A DNA stretch of 64,000 bases from Flavobacteriaceae bacterium UBA5544 (lineage in GTDB: Bacteria; Bacteroidota; Bacteroidia; Flavobacteriales; Flavobacteriaceae), in the NCBI GenBank assembly GCA_002426755.1, contig DINI01000002.1:56178-120177 (forward strand), read 5' to 3'. Position numbers and translations under genes: made by a program. The notes under the pieces are model-generated. The model was not told the DNA's origin and made no database searches. It saw only the letters and a list, made by a program, of their open reading frames with translations. This document shows positions 17,876 to 27,265 of this stretch, piece by piece (the stretch's first letter is position 1; each line of letters begins with the position of its first letter).

Positions 17876-19249
17876 CTGCTTCGTAATATCAATAATTTTT
17901 CCTTCCACTGCCGTTGCGGCCGCCATTAACGGACTTGCCAAAATGGTGCGTGCACCTTGTCCTTGTCGCCCTTCAAAATTTCTGTTGGAGGTTGAGACGC
18001 AGTATTCACCTTGGGGAATTTTATCATCATTCATGGCCAAACACGCGGAACATCCTGGTTGACGCAATTCAAAACCAGCGTCGTCAAAAATATCTTTGAG
18101 TCCTTCCTCAATAATTTGAGTTTCTACTTGCTTACTTCCAGGAACCAACCAAGCGGTCACATTTGCTGCTTTTTGTTTCCCTTTGATATAATTGGCAGCA
18201 ACTCTAAAATCTTCGATTCGCGAATTGGTACAACTTCCGATAAACACAAAATTGATAGGCTTATTGATGAGGCTTTCTCCTTTTTTGAAATTCATATAAT
18301 CCAAGGATTTTTCAAAGGACGCATCGCTGGTTTCAGGAATATGTTGTGAAATTTTGATGCCCATCCCTGGATTGGTACCATAGGTAACCATTGGTTCGAT
18401 ATCTTCGGCATCGAAAAAATATTCCTTATCGAAGGTTGCGTCTTTATCAGAAGGAAGTGTTTTCCAATATTCTACTTTTTTGTCAAATTCATCATCTTTC
18501 GGAGCAAATTCTCTTCCTTTTATATAGTCAAAAGTGATATCGTCAGGAGCAATCATGCCACCTCGAGCGCCCATTTCAATACTCATATTGCAAACAGTCA
18601 TCCGGCCTTCCATGGACATGTTTTCAAACACATCGCCTGCATATTCGCAGAAATATCCAGTGCCTGAATTCGTGCCCAATTTTGAAATGATATACAGAAT
18701 CACATCTTTTGCCAACACCCCATTTCTTAATTTGCCATTGACTGAAACTCTCAAACTTTTAGGTTTGGTCAATAACAAACATTGACTTGCAAACACTTGT
18801 GCCACTTGACTTGTGCCAATTCCGAAGGCGATGGCACCGAAGGCGCCATGAGTTGAGGTGTGACTGTCGCCACAAACAATGGTCATTCCAGGTCGGGTGA
18901 TACCCAGTTCTGGTGCCATCACGTGAACGATACCATTGTATTTATGACCAAGTTCATAGAGCGTAATATTGTTTTCCTTACAATTTTGAGAGAGCTGTTC
19001 CAACTGATTTCTAGAAAGCGCATCTTGTATTGGTAAATGTTGATTTTGTGTTGGGGTATTATGATCTGCCGTCGCAACAATTTGGTCAGGACGAAACACA
19101 GGAATGTTGCGTTCTTTCAATTCATTAAACGCCTGCGGACTCGTCACTTCATGAATCAAATGTTTGTCAATATATAATACCTGTGGCCCGTTTTCAATCG
19201 CATCGACCACATGGGCATCCCAAACTTTATCAAAGAGTGTTTTTCCCAT
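17867..19249 (-). CDS. leuC: 3-isopropylmalate dehydratase large subunit
   Basis: Aconitase-family large subunit carrying the [4Fe-4S] cluster. Cluster ligands are visible as the cysteine in FIGSCTNSRIEDF and the CxxC in QPGCSACLAMNDD. The 460-residue length is typical. HGAFGAIAFGIGTSQVAQVFA and PDDITFDYIKGREFAPK are further family landmarks. Its start codon overlaps the leuA stop by one base. Confidence 0.96.
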   Translation of the reverse strand: MGKTLFDKVWDAHVVDAIENGPQVLYIDKHLIHEVTSPQAFNELKERNIPVFRPDQIVATADHNTPTQNQHLPIQDALSRNQLEQLSQNCKENNITLYELGHKYNGIVHVMAPELGITRPGMTIVCGDSHTSTHGAFGAIAFGIGTSQVAQVFASQCLLLTKPKSLRVSVNGKLRNGVLAKDVILYIISKLGTNSGTGYFCEYAGDVFENMSMEGRMTVCNMSIEMGARGGMIAPDDITFDYIKGREFAPKDDEFDKKVEYWKTLPSDKDATFDKEYFFDAEDIEPMVTYGTNPGMGIKISQHIPETSDASFEKSLDYMNFKKGESLINKPINFVFIGSCTNSRIEDFRVAANYIKGKQKAANVTAWLVPGSKQVETQIIEEGLKDIFDDAGFELRQPGCSACLAMNDDKIPQGEYCVSTSNRNFEGRQGQGARTILASPLMAAATAVEGKIIDITKQLN

Positions 19250-20424
19250 TACGCTGAAATTATTTGCTGATACACATTGCTGGTTTCAATGATTTGATGG
19301 ATGTCAGAGTCATTGATTTCCTTCTTGGTATCCGCAAAGTTTAAGAAATTGACATACACTTCATCCAATTGAAGTTTTGTCAACTCGTACCCCACATTTT
19401 TAGCACGATAAGCCAATGCAGCGCGTCCGCTACGAGCCGTCAACAAAATTGCGGATTCGGTGACACCTACATCTTTTGGGTCTATAATTTCGTAAGTGGA
19501 TTTATTTTTAATCATTCCATCCTGATGGATTCCAGAACTGTGGGCAAAGGCGTTGGAGCCCACGATAGCTTTGTTCGGCTGTACATACACGCCCATACTT
19601 TCAGAGACTAATTGGCTCATGCCGTAAAGCATTGACGTATTAATATTTGTATCTAAATCCAGATAAGGATGTTGCTTCATAATCATCACCACTTCTTCCA
19701 AAGAAGTATTTCCTGCGCGTTCGCCAATCCCGTTGATGGTGCATTCAATTTGTCGAGCGCCATTGATGATGCCTTCAATGGAGTTTGCTGTTGCCAAGCC
19801 TAAATCGTTATGGCAATGACAGGACAAAATGGCTTTGTCAATGCCTTTGACATTTTCCATTAAATACTTGATTTTTGCTCCGTATTCGCTTGGTAAGCAA
19901 TAGCCCGTAGTATCAGGAATATTTAGCACGGTAGCACCCGCTTTAATGGCAGCTTCGCAGACTCTTGCAAGATATTCATTATCTGTTCTTCCAGCATCTT
20001 CAGCATAAAACTCCACATCTTCTACAAAAGACTTTGCATATTTGACGGCATTAAAGGCTCTTTTTAAAACGTCTTCTCTGGTAGAATTGAATTTATACTT
20101 AATGTGCGAGTCAGACGTGCCGATTCCAGTGTGTATTCTTGGTTTTCTGGCGGATGCCAAGGCTTCAGCCGCCACTTTGATGTCATTTTCAACGGCCCTG
20201 GTCAATCCGCAAACAGTGGCATTTTTAACTAGTCTTGCAATCTCTTTTACGGACTCAAAATCGCCAGGACTGGACACCGGAAATCCCGCTTCAATCACGT
20301 CAACACCTAATAAATCCAGCTGTTTTGCGATGATTAATTTTTGGTTTGTGTTCAGTTTGCAACCTGGCACTTGCTCGCCATCTCTCAAGGTTGTATCAAA
20401 TATTTGAATGTGTGTTTTCGACAT
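19249..20424 (-). CDS. leuA: 2-isopropylmalate synthase, short form lacking regulatory domain
   Basis: Condenses acetyl-CoA and 2-oxoisovalerate at the entry to leucine synthesis. The HMG-CoA-lyase-like TIM barrel is complete: DTTLRDGEQVPGC at the start, the metal histidines in SCHCHNDLGLATANS, and HSSGIHQDGMIK. The 391-residue protein ends soon after the linker, whereas common LeuA proteins are about 510-520 residues. The C-terminal LeuA dimerisation/leucine-binding domain is absent. Leucine feedback by the usual mechanism is therefore not expected. The paralogous citramalate or homocitrate synthases cannot be fully excluded, but the leuCDB neighbours favour LeuA. Confidence 0.9.
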   Translation of the reverse strand: MSKTHIQIFDTTLRDGEQVPGCKLNTNQKLIIAKQLDLLGVDVIEAGFPVSSPGDFESVKEIARLVKNATVCGLTRAVENDIKVAAEALASARKPRIHTGIGTSDSHIKYKFNSTREDVLKRAFNAVKYAKSFVEDVEFYAEDAGRTDNEYLARVCEAAIKAGATVLNIPDTTGYCLPSEYGAKIKYLMENVKGIDKAILSCHCHNDLGLATANSIEGIINGARQIECTINGIGERAGNTSLEEVVMIMKQHPYLDLDTNINTSMLYGMSQLVSESMGVYVQPNKAIVGSNAFAHSSGIHQDGMIKNKSTYEIIDPKDVGVTESAILLTARSGRAALAYRAKNVGYELTKLQLDEVYVNFLNFADTKKEINDSDIHQIIETSNVYQQIISA

Positions 20425-20568
20425 TTATCAAAATAAATTTTCGTTTTGTACCGCTAATGTATATTTTGGAATTAAATTAATGTTGATATTTGATGTGGGT
20501 TTTACGATGTTCAACATAAAATTAACTATGTAAAATATTGAAATTTAGTATTTTAAATCAATTATTGC

Positions 20569-22116
20569 GTGATAACTAAAGACCAAAAAGACAATCTATT
20601 TTCCTTGATAAAATCACTGAATAAGTCAGAAAAGCGACAATTCAAGTTGTATGTTGGCCGATTGGATGTAAATTCTGATTCAAAATTTTTAAATCTTTTC
20701 AATGTTTTGGACAAGGCAAAAACCTATAACGAAAAAGAAATTGTGAAGAGCGGCGTTGTCAAAAAACAGCAATTAGCCAATGTAAAAGCGCATTTGTATA
20801 AACAAATTCTTATTAGTTTACGACTCAATCCATCGCACCAAAATATTCGTTCGCAAATACGGGAACAGCTTGATTTTGCATCGATTTTATATCACAAAGG
20901 GCTATACAAGCAAAGCCTTAAGATTTTGGATAAGTCTAAAGAAATGGCAATTCAAAACGAAGAGAAAAATTTGGCTTACGAAATTGTGGAGCTTGAAAAA
21001 GTTATTGAATCCCAATATATTACCAGAAGTATTTCAACACGAGCTGATGAACTGTCCGTTCAAGCAAAAGAATTAAGCCAGTTGAACGTCATTTCGAGTA
21101 AACTATCCAATTTGTCTCTACAATTGTATAGTATCATCCTTAAGACAGGCTATGTCAAAAACGAGACTGAAAGCCAACAAGTAACGACCTATTTTCAGGA
21201 TAGATTACCGAAATATGATTTTAAAACTTTAGGATTCCGTGAAAAATTGTGGCTTTATAAAACCCATCTATGGTATAGTTTTCTGCTTCAGGATTTTTTG
21301 AATTGTTATAAATACGCCACAAAATGGGTGGATTTATTTCGTCAGAATCCAAATATGATAAGCTTGAACCCAGTTTTTTATTTAAAGGGAAATAATTACT
21401 TGTTGGAATCGATGTTCTTTCTTCAGAACAAGCCCAAATTCCTCAAGGCTTTGCATCAATTTGAAGCTACGGTATCACATTCAAGCTTTCCAAAAGATGA
21501 AAACGTGGAAACCTTGGTATTTCTATATCTCAATTTTCACAAAATCAATCAACATTTTATTGATGGAAGCTTTGAAGAAGGTTTGTCGCTCATTCCAAAA
21601 ATTGAAAATAATCTCAAAAATTACAGCAGCCGCATTGATGCCCACCATAAAATGATTTTTTATTACAAGTTTGCGAGTTTGCAATTTGGAGCTGGAAACA
21701 ATAAGCAATGCATTTTTTATTTAGATAAAATCATTTCCAACAAAACGCTTGAAATGCGAGAAGATTTGTTGTGTTTTGCGCGTGTATTGAATTTAGTAGC
21801 CCATTATGAAGCTGGTCTGGACTATCATTTAGAGACCCTTTTAAGAAGTACTTACAAATTCCTGATTAAGATGAATGACCTACACGAAGTGCAAAAGGAA
21901 ATGATAAAATTTATTCGAGGGCTGCAGGATATTTATCCACATGATTTAAAAAATGCATTTAAGGAACTTCACAGAAAATTGAAAGTTTTTGAAGAGCATC
22001 CATATGAGCGTCGAGCGTTTTTGTACTTGGATATTATTTCATGGTTGGAAAGCAAAATTGAAAGCAAACCGGTTGCAAAAATCATAAATGATAAGTATCT
22101 CGCAAAATTGCACTAG
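20569..22116 (+). CDS. Conserved helical-repeat protein of unknown function
   Basis: A 515-residue, Lys/Leu-rich, predicted all-helical protein without signal peptide or membrane segment. Helical pairs of TPR-like spacing are suggested by LYHKGLYKQSLKILDKSKEMA and CIFYLDKIISNKTLEMREDLL, but no catalytic motif is visible. The start is GTG at 20569; no ATG nearby would keep the conserved-looking N-terminus (ITKDQKDNLFSLIKSL). It is divergent from leuA across 144 nt. The family is not recognised with confidence; a scaffold role would be a guess. Confidence 0.75.
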   Translation: MITKDQKDNLFSLIKSLNKSEKRQFKLYVGRLDVNSDSKFLNLFNVLDKAKTYNEKEIVKSGVVKKQQLANVKAHLYKQILISLRLNPSHQNIRSQIREQLDFASILYHKGLYKQSLKILDKSKEMAIQNEEKNLAYEIVELEKVIESQYITRSISTRADELSVQAKELSQLNVISSKLSNLSLQLYSIILKTGYVKNETESQQVTTYFQDRLPKYDFKTLGFREKLWLYKTHLWYSFLLQDFLNCYKYATKWVDLFRQNPNMISLNPVFYLKGNNYLLESMFFLQNKPKFLKALHQFEATVSHSSFPKDENVETLVFLYLNFHKINQHFIDGSFEEGLSLIPKIENNLKNYSSRIDAHHKMIFYYKFASLQFGAGNNKQCIFYLDKIISNKTLEMREDLLCFARVLNLVAHYEAGLDYHLETLLRSTYKFLIKMNDLHEVQKEMIKFIRGLQDIYPHDLKNAFKELHRKLKVFEEHPYERRAFLYLDIISWLESKIESKPVAKIINDKYLAKLH

Positions 22117-22161
22117 GTTTTTTCCGAAAATCATAAAGTTTTAAAAAAAGTGTCCATAAAG

Positions 22162-22194
22162 TTTGGAATTCTAATTTTTGTGTCGCAATATTTG
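22162..22194 (+). promoter_or_regulatory. Promoter for the metY operon
   Basis: TTTG (22162-22165), 21-nt spacer, AATATTTG (22187-22194), which matches the TAnnTTTG element at 7 of 8 positions counting the two free ones. It lies about 30 nt before the SAM riboswitch. Confidence 0.5.
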
Positions 22195-22224
22195 TACTCA
22201 CAAAGTTCAATAACTTACTGAAAT

Positions 22225-22348
22225 GTTATCAAGAAAGGTGGAGGGATTAGACCCAATGAAGCCTTAGCAACCCTCTACGCTCGAGCGTGGTGAAGGTGCT
22301 AAATTCTACTTGAGTTTTGATTCATTAATCGAAACTTGGATAGATAAC
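22225..22348 (+). promoter_or_regulatory. SAM-I (S-box) riboswitch upstream of metY
   Basis: Aptamer of the SAM-I class. P1 is GTTATC (22225-22230) with GATAAC (22343-22348). The conserved core reads GGTGGAGGGATTAGACCC, then GAAGCCTTAGCAACCC. P3 is TACGC-TCGA-GCGTG. The junction GGTGCTAAATTCTAC is diagnostic, and P4 is GTTTTGAT/ATCGAAAC. SAM binding should repress the methionine operon. A terminator-like hairpin follows at 22402. Confidence 0.93.
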
Positions 22349-22401
22349 CAAACGTAATTACTCATCTGTAATTATTATTTTCTTTTTAACATTTTTCTAT
22401 T

Positions 22402-22438
22402 AAGTACGTCTGTGAAGACGCATTTGGCTTTTTGTTTT
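22402..22438 (+). terminator. Riboswitch-controlled intrinsic terminator upstream of metY
   Basis: AAGTACGTCT (22402-22411) pairs with AGACGCATTT (22416-22425) around GTGA, with one mismatch and one G-U pair, followed by GGCTTTTTGTTTT. ACGTAATT at 22352-22359, next to the riboswitch P1, can pair with AAGTACGT of the terminator (one mismatch) and so could act as antiterminator. A weaker A/T hairpin, GTAATTAC/GTAATTAT (22354-22375), precedes it. Confidence 0.65.
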
Positions 22439-22470
22439 AATCCATTTATTAACTCAAAAAAATTAGAAAA

Positions 22471-23763
22471 ATGAGTACACAAAAATTCGCGACCAACGCG
22501 TTGCACGCAGGACATGATGTCCAAAAAAATGGTGGAACCAGAGCCGTTCCATTGTATCAATCCACAGCGTATGTATTTAACAATGCAGACCATGCAGCCA
22601 ATTTATTTTCTTTGGCGGAACCTGGTTACATTTATACAAGACTCAACAACCCTACCAACGCTGTTTTGGAAGAGCGCTTGGCATCGCTCGAAGGTGGCAT
22701 TGCTGCCGTAGTAACTGCTTCTGGAGCCTCTGCCATTTCTACAACCCTATTTACACTGTTGAAGGCTGGAGACCATGTTGTGGCATCCAATAGTTTGTAT
22801 GGGGGCACTTATAATCTGTTAAGCGTCACCTTGCCAAGGCATGGTGTCACCACTACCTTTGTGGATCCATCAAACCCTGAAAATTTTAAAAATGCGGCAC
22901 AAGAAAACACACGTGCATTTTTTATTGAATCATTAGGAAATCCTAAATTGGATGTTTTGGATATCGAAGCTATTTCAAAAGAAGCAAAAGCTGTTAGAGT
23001 GCCTCTTATTGTCGACAATACGGTGGCAACACCATATTTATTAAACCCAATAGAATATGGCGCAAACATTGTTATCCATTCATTGACCAAATATATCAAT
23101 GGAAATGGAACAGCATTGGGCGGTGTCATCATCGATGCGGGAACGTTTGATTGGACCAACGGAAAATTCCCTGAATTTACAGAACCTTCGGCGGGATATC
23201 ATGGTTTGGTATATAGTGAAGCTTTGGAAGCTGCCGCATTTATTGCTAAAGTGAGAATTGAAGGTTTGCGAGATTATGGAGCCGCGTTAAGTCCATTCAA
23301 TGCATGGCAAATCATTCAAGGGTTGGAAACCTTGCCGTTGCGCATTAAAAAACACAGTGAGAATGCTTTGGAATTGGCAAAATGGCTACAACAACAAGAC
23401 GAAGTGGTTTGGGTCAATTATCCAGGGCTTGAATCCAGCGAGTATAAAGAGTTGGCAGATAAATATCTTCCGAATGGTCAAAGTGGCATCGTTACCTTTG
23501 GAGCCAAAGGTGGTTATGAATCTGCTAAAGCCATTGCTGATGCCACAAAACTGTTTTCATTATTGGCAAACATAGGAGACACAAAATCCTTGATTATCCA
23601 TCCTGCTAGTACCACACATCAGCAGTTGGACGATGAAGCCCAAGAAAGTACAGGCGTCACCAAGGATTTGATTCGTCTATCCGTTGGCATTGAAGATATA
23701 GAGGATTTAAAGACCGATTTAAAAGAGGCTTTCAAAACTATTCATAAAGTACATTTGGTGTAA
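22471..23763 (+). CDS. metY: O-acetylhomoserine sulfhydrylase
   Basis: PLP enzyme of the Cys/Met metabolism family that makes homocysteine directly from O-acetylhomoserine and sulfide. The 430-residue length is the MetY size class. It begins FATNALHAGHDVQKNGGTRA, and the PLP lysine is in IVIHSLTKYINGNGTALGG. The C-terminus has GDTKSLIIHPASTTHQQL, as in sulfhydrylases. It lies under SAM riboswitch control and heads the metY, metX-thrA, metZ-like operon. Confidence 0.93.
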   Translation: MSTQKFATNALHAGHDVQKNGGTRAVPLYQSTAYVFNNADHAANLFSLAEPGYIYTRLNNPTNAVLEERLASLEGGIAAVVTASGASAISTTLFTLLKAGDHVVASNSLYGGTYNLLSVTLPRHGVTTTFVDPSNPENFKNAAQENTRAFFIESLGNPKLDVLDIEAISKEAKAVRVPLIVDNTVATPYLLNPIEYGANIVIHSLTKYINGNGTALGGVIIDAGTFDWTNGKFPEFTEPSAGYHGLVYSEALEAAAFIAKVRIEGLRDYGAALSPFNAWQIIQGLETLPLRIKKHSENALELAKWLQQQDEVVWVNYPGLESSEYKELADKYLPNGQSGIVTFGAKGGYESAKAIADATKLFSLLANIGDTKSLIIHPASTTHQQLDDEAQESTGVTKDLIRLSVGIEDIEDLKTDLKEAFKTIHKVHLV

Positions 23764-23772
23764 AGATTTAGT

Positions 23773-23816
23773 GTTCGTGACCGTGGCAGTTTTTAAGTTC
23801 TGTTGCGGTTACGAAC
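23773..23816 (+). other. Long intercistronic hairpin between metY and metX-thrA
   Basis: GTTCGTGACCGTGGCAG (23773-23789) pairs throughout with CTGTTGCGGTTACGAAC (23800-23816), 17 bp including four G-U pairs, around a 10-nt loop. The wobble pairs favour an RNA-level role on this strand. Only TTTT within CTTACTTTTAAAC follows, so termination would be weak. It may act as a processing or stabilising element. Confidence 0.6.
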
Positions 23817-23853
23817 TTACTTTTAAACATCTCCATATTTTAACCATTTCTAA

Positions 23854-26800
23854 ATGAAACCACTTCAATACATCGCTATTGACAATTATACCACGGAAAG
23901 TGGCAAATCATATGCCATTTCATTATCCTATCAAACATTTGGTCGGCCACTTCATGAGGCACCAATTGTGTTGGTCAATCATGCCTTGACGGGAAATAGC
24001 AATGTCGCGGGAGAAGGAGGATGGTGGCTGGATTTGATTGGGCCCGATAAAATAATTGATACCAAGGTGTACACCGTTTTATCGTTCAACATTCCTGGCA
24101 ATGGTTATGATGGCTTTGTTATTGAAAATTATAAAGATTTTATTGCAAGGGATATTGCCAAATTATTTCTGGAAGGTTTAAAACAACTAAAAATCAATCG
24201 GATTTTTGCCTTGATAGGCGGTTCGTTGGGTGGCGGTATTGCCTGGGAAATGGCTTTTTTGGTACCCAACTTGGCTGAACATTTGATTCCTGTGGCAACC
24301 GATTGGAAATCCACCGATTGGCTCATTGCCAATTGCCAAATCCAAGAGCAGTTTTTAGTGAATTCCAGCAATCCGGTGCACGATGCCAGAATGCATGCTA
24401 TGTTATGTTATCGAACGCCGAAATCTTTTAAGGAACGTTTCCAACGGAGTAAAAATGACAATTCGGAAATTTTTAATGTCGAAAGTTGGCTGTTGCATCA
24501 CGGTAACAAATTGCAGGAGCGATTCCAATTATCGGCGTATAAATTGATGAACCAATTGTTGAAAACGATTGATGTCACAAAAAATAACGGTGGCAGCGCG
24601 GATATTTTAAATACCATTCAATCAAACATCACCATTATTAGTGTGGATTCTGATTTGTTTTTTACTGCGGAAGAAAATCGCGAAACCCAAAAATTGTTAG
24701 CCTTGATTCATCCGAACGTGACCTATAACGAAATCAATTCAGACCACGGGCATGATGCTTTTTTAATGGAATTTGAGCAATTGGAAAAAATAATTGAACC
24801 CATTTTTAGACCACATACAGCACATAAAAAAATGAAAATATTAAAGTTTGGGGGGAAATCCTTGGCGAATGGAGAAGGTCTGCAACGTACCATTGCCATC
24901 ATCAAGAAAAAAGTAGAAGAAGGTGAAAAAATAGCCGTCGTCGTATCGGCGCGTGGGAATGCTACCGATGAATTGGAAGGAGTTTTAACCAAAGCGTCGC
25001 AACGTCTGGATTATAGAAACGACTTTGAGACGTTCAAAACCTACCAGTCGGAACCTTTGCAATCAATTGACTTTACGGAAGAATTTTCGGCCTTGGAAAA
25101 CATATTTCATGGCATCACGCTTTTAGGCGATTACAGCGATAAAATTAAAGCGGAAGTCTTGGCGTATGGCGAAATTATTTCAGCAAAACTCATTACTGTT
25201 TTGCTGAAAGCTGAACACATAAATGCCAATGCGATAAATACCACAGCTCTTATCAAAACAGAAGGTGATTATCAAAATTCGCAACCGATTCAGAAAATTT
25301 CCAAAGAGAATGTCTTGGCGCATTTCAAAACCTTTAATGGAACTACCGTCAATATTGTCACTGGATTTATTGGTTCCAATTCCAAAAATGAAACGACGTT
25401 GTTGGGCAGAAATGGCAGTAATTACTCGGCTTCACTTTTGGCAAATTATTTGGATGCAGAAGAATTGCAAAATTATACGCATGTCAACGGCATCTATACC
25501 GCCAATCCAGAGTTGGTGGTCGATGCCCAAAAAATTAGGGAACTCTCTTTTGCAGAGGCAAATGAATTGGCAAATTTTGGAACGACCGTTTTACACGCCA
25601 AAACCATCATCCCGCTACTGGAAAAAAATATCAAATTGCGCATTTTAAACACATTCAATCCAGAAGATGAAGGTACCTTGATTACAGCAAAGGCCAACTC
25701 CAAGGAAGTGACCTCGCTATCGGTTTTAGACAATGTTGCACTATTGAACCTGGAAGGGCGTGGCTTGTTGGGAAAGGTAGGTGTGGATGCGCGAATTTTC
25801 AAGGCGTTGAGCCATCACAATATCAGCGTCAGCATCGTGTCGCAAGGGTCTTCAGAACGGGGTATCGGACTGGTTATTGACGCTGACAAAGCGACGCAGG
25901 CCATCATTGCGCTGGAACGCGAATTCGAAAACGATTTTTATTCGCAAGACGTGAATAAAATTGAAATTATAGACAATGTGTCCGTCATTTCAATCATTGG
26001 TATTGAGTTGGGTTCGTTTCACAAGCCGTTCAATGCTTTAATTAAAAATCAGATAACGCCGTTGTTGTTCAATAATACGGTGACAGGCAGAAATGTGAGT
26101 TTGGTAGTTCGAAAAAATCAATTGCACAAGGCGCTGAATGTAATTCATGGTGAAGTCTTTGGTATTTCCAAAAAAGTAAACATTGCGATTTTTGGCCACG
26201 GATTGGTGGGTGGCGCGCTCATCAATCAAATTCTAAAATCGAAGGATGAGATTGAAAAACGAAAAGGCATCTGTTTAAACATTTTTGCGATTTCAAATTC
26301 AAAAAAAATGCTTTTGAACAGAAATGGCGTTGATGAACAATGGAAATCGACATTACAAAATACTTCGAATCATAGCAACATCGAGGACATTATCGCTTTT
26401 GCCAAAACTCATCATTTAGAAAATTTAATTGCGGTCGATAATACATCAAGTTCGGAATTTTATCAGAATTATAAACCTTTGGTTGAAGCGGGTTTCGATT
26501 TGGTATCTTCCAATAAAATCGCAAATACGATATCACACGACTTTTATTCTGAACTTCGTCAAATATTACAAACGCATAACAAAAATTATCTTTACGAAAC
26601 CACGGTTGGAGCGGGGTTACCATTGATTGATACCATTAAATTATTGCATGAATCAGGTGAAAATATTACGCGAATCCGTGGTGTATTTTCTGGAACTTTA
26701 AGTTATTTATTCAATAATTTTTCGGTGGAAAACAAACCGTTCAGTAGCATTCTTAAGGAAACTATTGACAAAGGATTTACCGAGCCAGACCCTCGTGAGG

Positions 26801-27249
26801 ATTTTTCAGGAAATGATGTCGCCCGAAAATTGTTGATTTTGGCAAGGGAACTCGATTTGCAGAATGAATTTTCGGATATTTCCATTGAAAATCTCATTCC
26901 TGAAGCGTACAGGGATATTTCCACGGAACAATTTTTGAAGCAATTGAACGTCTTGGACGCTAAATTTCAAACCATCAAAAACCAACAAAAAGAAGGCCAT
27001 GTCCTGCGATATGTGGGTGATTTGTGTGGCGATTTGTCAAAAGAGAAAGGGAATTTGGAAGTCAAATTGGTCTCCATTCCCACCGATAGTACGTTGGGAC
27101 ATGTAAAGGGTTCAGATGCCATTTTTGAAATTTTCACGGAATCCTACGGAGAGCAACCAATCGTCATCCAAGGCGCTGGTGCAGGTGCTGAAGTCACGGC
27201 CAGGGGCGTTTTTGGCGATATATTGAGATTGTCAAAACATATTAATTAG
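23854..27249 (+). CDS. Fused homoserine O-acetyltransferase - aspartokinase - homoserine dehydrogenase
   Basis: A 1131-residue three-enzyme fusion. Residues 1 to about 320 are MetX-like alpha/beta hydrolase: nucleophile Ser124 in GGSLGGG, and the aspartate/histidine site in SDHGHDAFLMEF. Aspartokinase begins at Met327 (MKILKFGGKSLANG), with ACT-type segments to about residue 770. Homoserine dehydrogenase follows from VNIAIFGHGLVGG, with KGFTEPDPREDFSGNDVARK. The latter two parts equal ThrA. The fused enzyme covers aspartate to aspartyl phosphate, homoserine formation and acylation. An internal ATG at 24832 could also give free ThrA. KFGGKS replaces the usual KFGGTS. Confidence 0.93.
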   Translation: MKPLQYIAIDNYTTESGKSYAISLSYQTFGRPLHEAPIVLVNHALTGNSNVAGEGGWWLDLIGPDKIIDTKVYTVLSFNIPGNGYDGFVIENYKDFIARDIAKLFLEGLKQLKINRIFALIGGSLGGGIAWEMAFLVPNLAEHLIPVATDWKSTDWLIANCQIQEQFLVNSSNPVHDARMHAMLCYRTPKSFKERFQRSKNDNSEIFNVESWLLHHGNKLQERFQLSAYKLMNQLLKTIDVTKNNGGSADILNTIQSNITIISVDSDLFFTAEENRETQKLLALIHPNVTYNEINSDHGHDAFLMEFEQLEKIIEPIFRPHTAHKKMKILKFGGKSLANGEGLQRTIAIIKKKVEEGEKIAVVVSARGNATDELEGVLTKASQRLDYRNDFETFKTYQSEPLQSIDFTEEFSALENIFHGITLLGDYSDKIKAEVLAYGEIISAKLITVLLKAEHINANAINTTALIKTEGDYQNSQPIQKISKENVLAHFKTFNGTTVNIVTGFIGSNSKNETTLLGRNGSNYSASLLANYLDAEELQNYTHVNGIYTANPELVVDAQKIRELSFAEANELANFGTTVLHAKTIIPLLEKNIKLRILNTFNPEDEGTLITAKANSKEVTSLSVLDNVALLNLEGRGLLGKVGVDARIFKALSHHNISVSIVSQGSSERGIGLVIDADKATQAIIALEREFENDFYSQDVNKIEIIDNVSVISIIGIELGSFHKPFNALIKNQITPLLFNNTVTGRNVSLVVRKNQLHKALNVIHGEVFGISKKVNIAIFGHGLVGGALINQILKSKDEIEKRKGICLNIFAISNSKKMLLNRNGVDEQWKSTLQNTSNHSNIEDIIAFAKTHHLENLIAVDNTSSSEFYQNYKPLVEAGFDLVSSNKIANTISHDFYSELRQILQTHNKNYLYETTVGAGLPLIDTIKLLHESGENITRIRGVFSGTLSYLFNNFSVENKPFSSILKETIDKGFTEPDPREDFSGNDVARKLLILARELDLQNEFSDISIENLIPEAYRDISTEQFLKQLNVLDAKFQTIKNQQKEGHVLRYVGDLCGDLSKEKGNLEVKLVSIPTDSTLGHVKGSDAIFEIFTESYGEQPIVIQGAGAGAEVTARGVFGDILRLSKHIN

Positions 27250-27265
27250 AGTTAAAAAATAGATT

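Noticed and set aside
20425..20568. 29-codon ORF on the minus strand directly upstream of leuA, considered as a Leu leader peptide
   Set aside because: It has only a few scattered Leu codons, no run of Leu, and no terminator hairpin between it and leuA.
23854..27249. MetX-ThrA fusion as an artefact of a missed stop
   Set aside because: The linker is in frame without interruption, and both halves carry complete active-site motifs.
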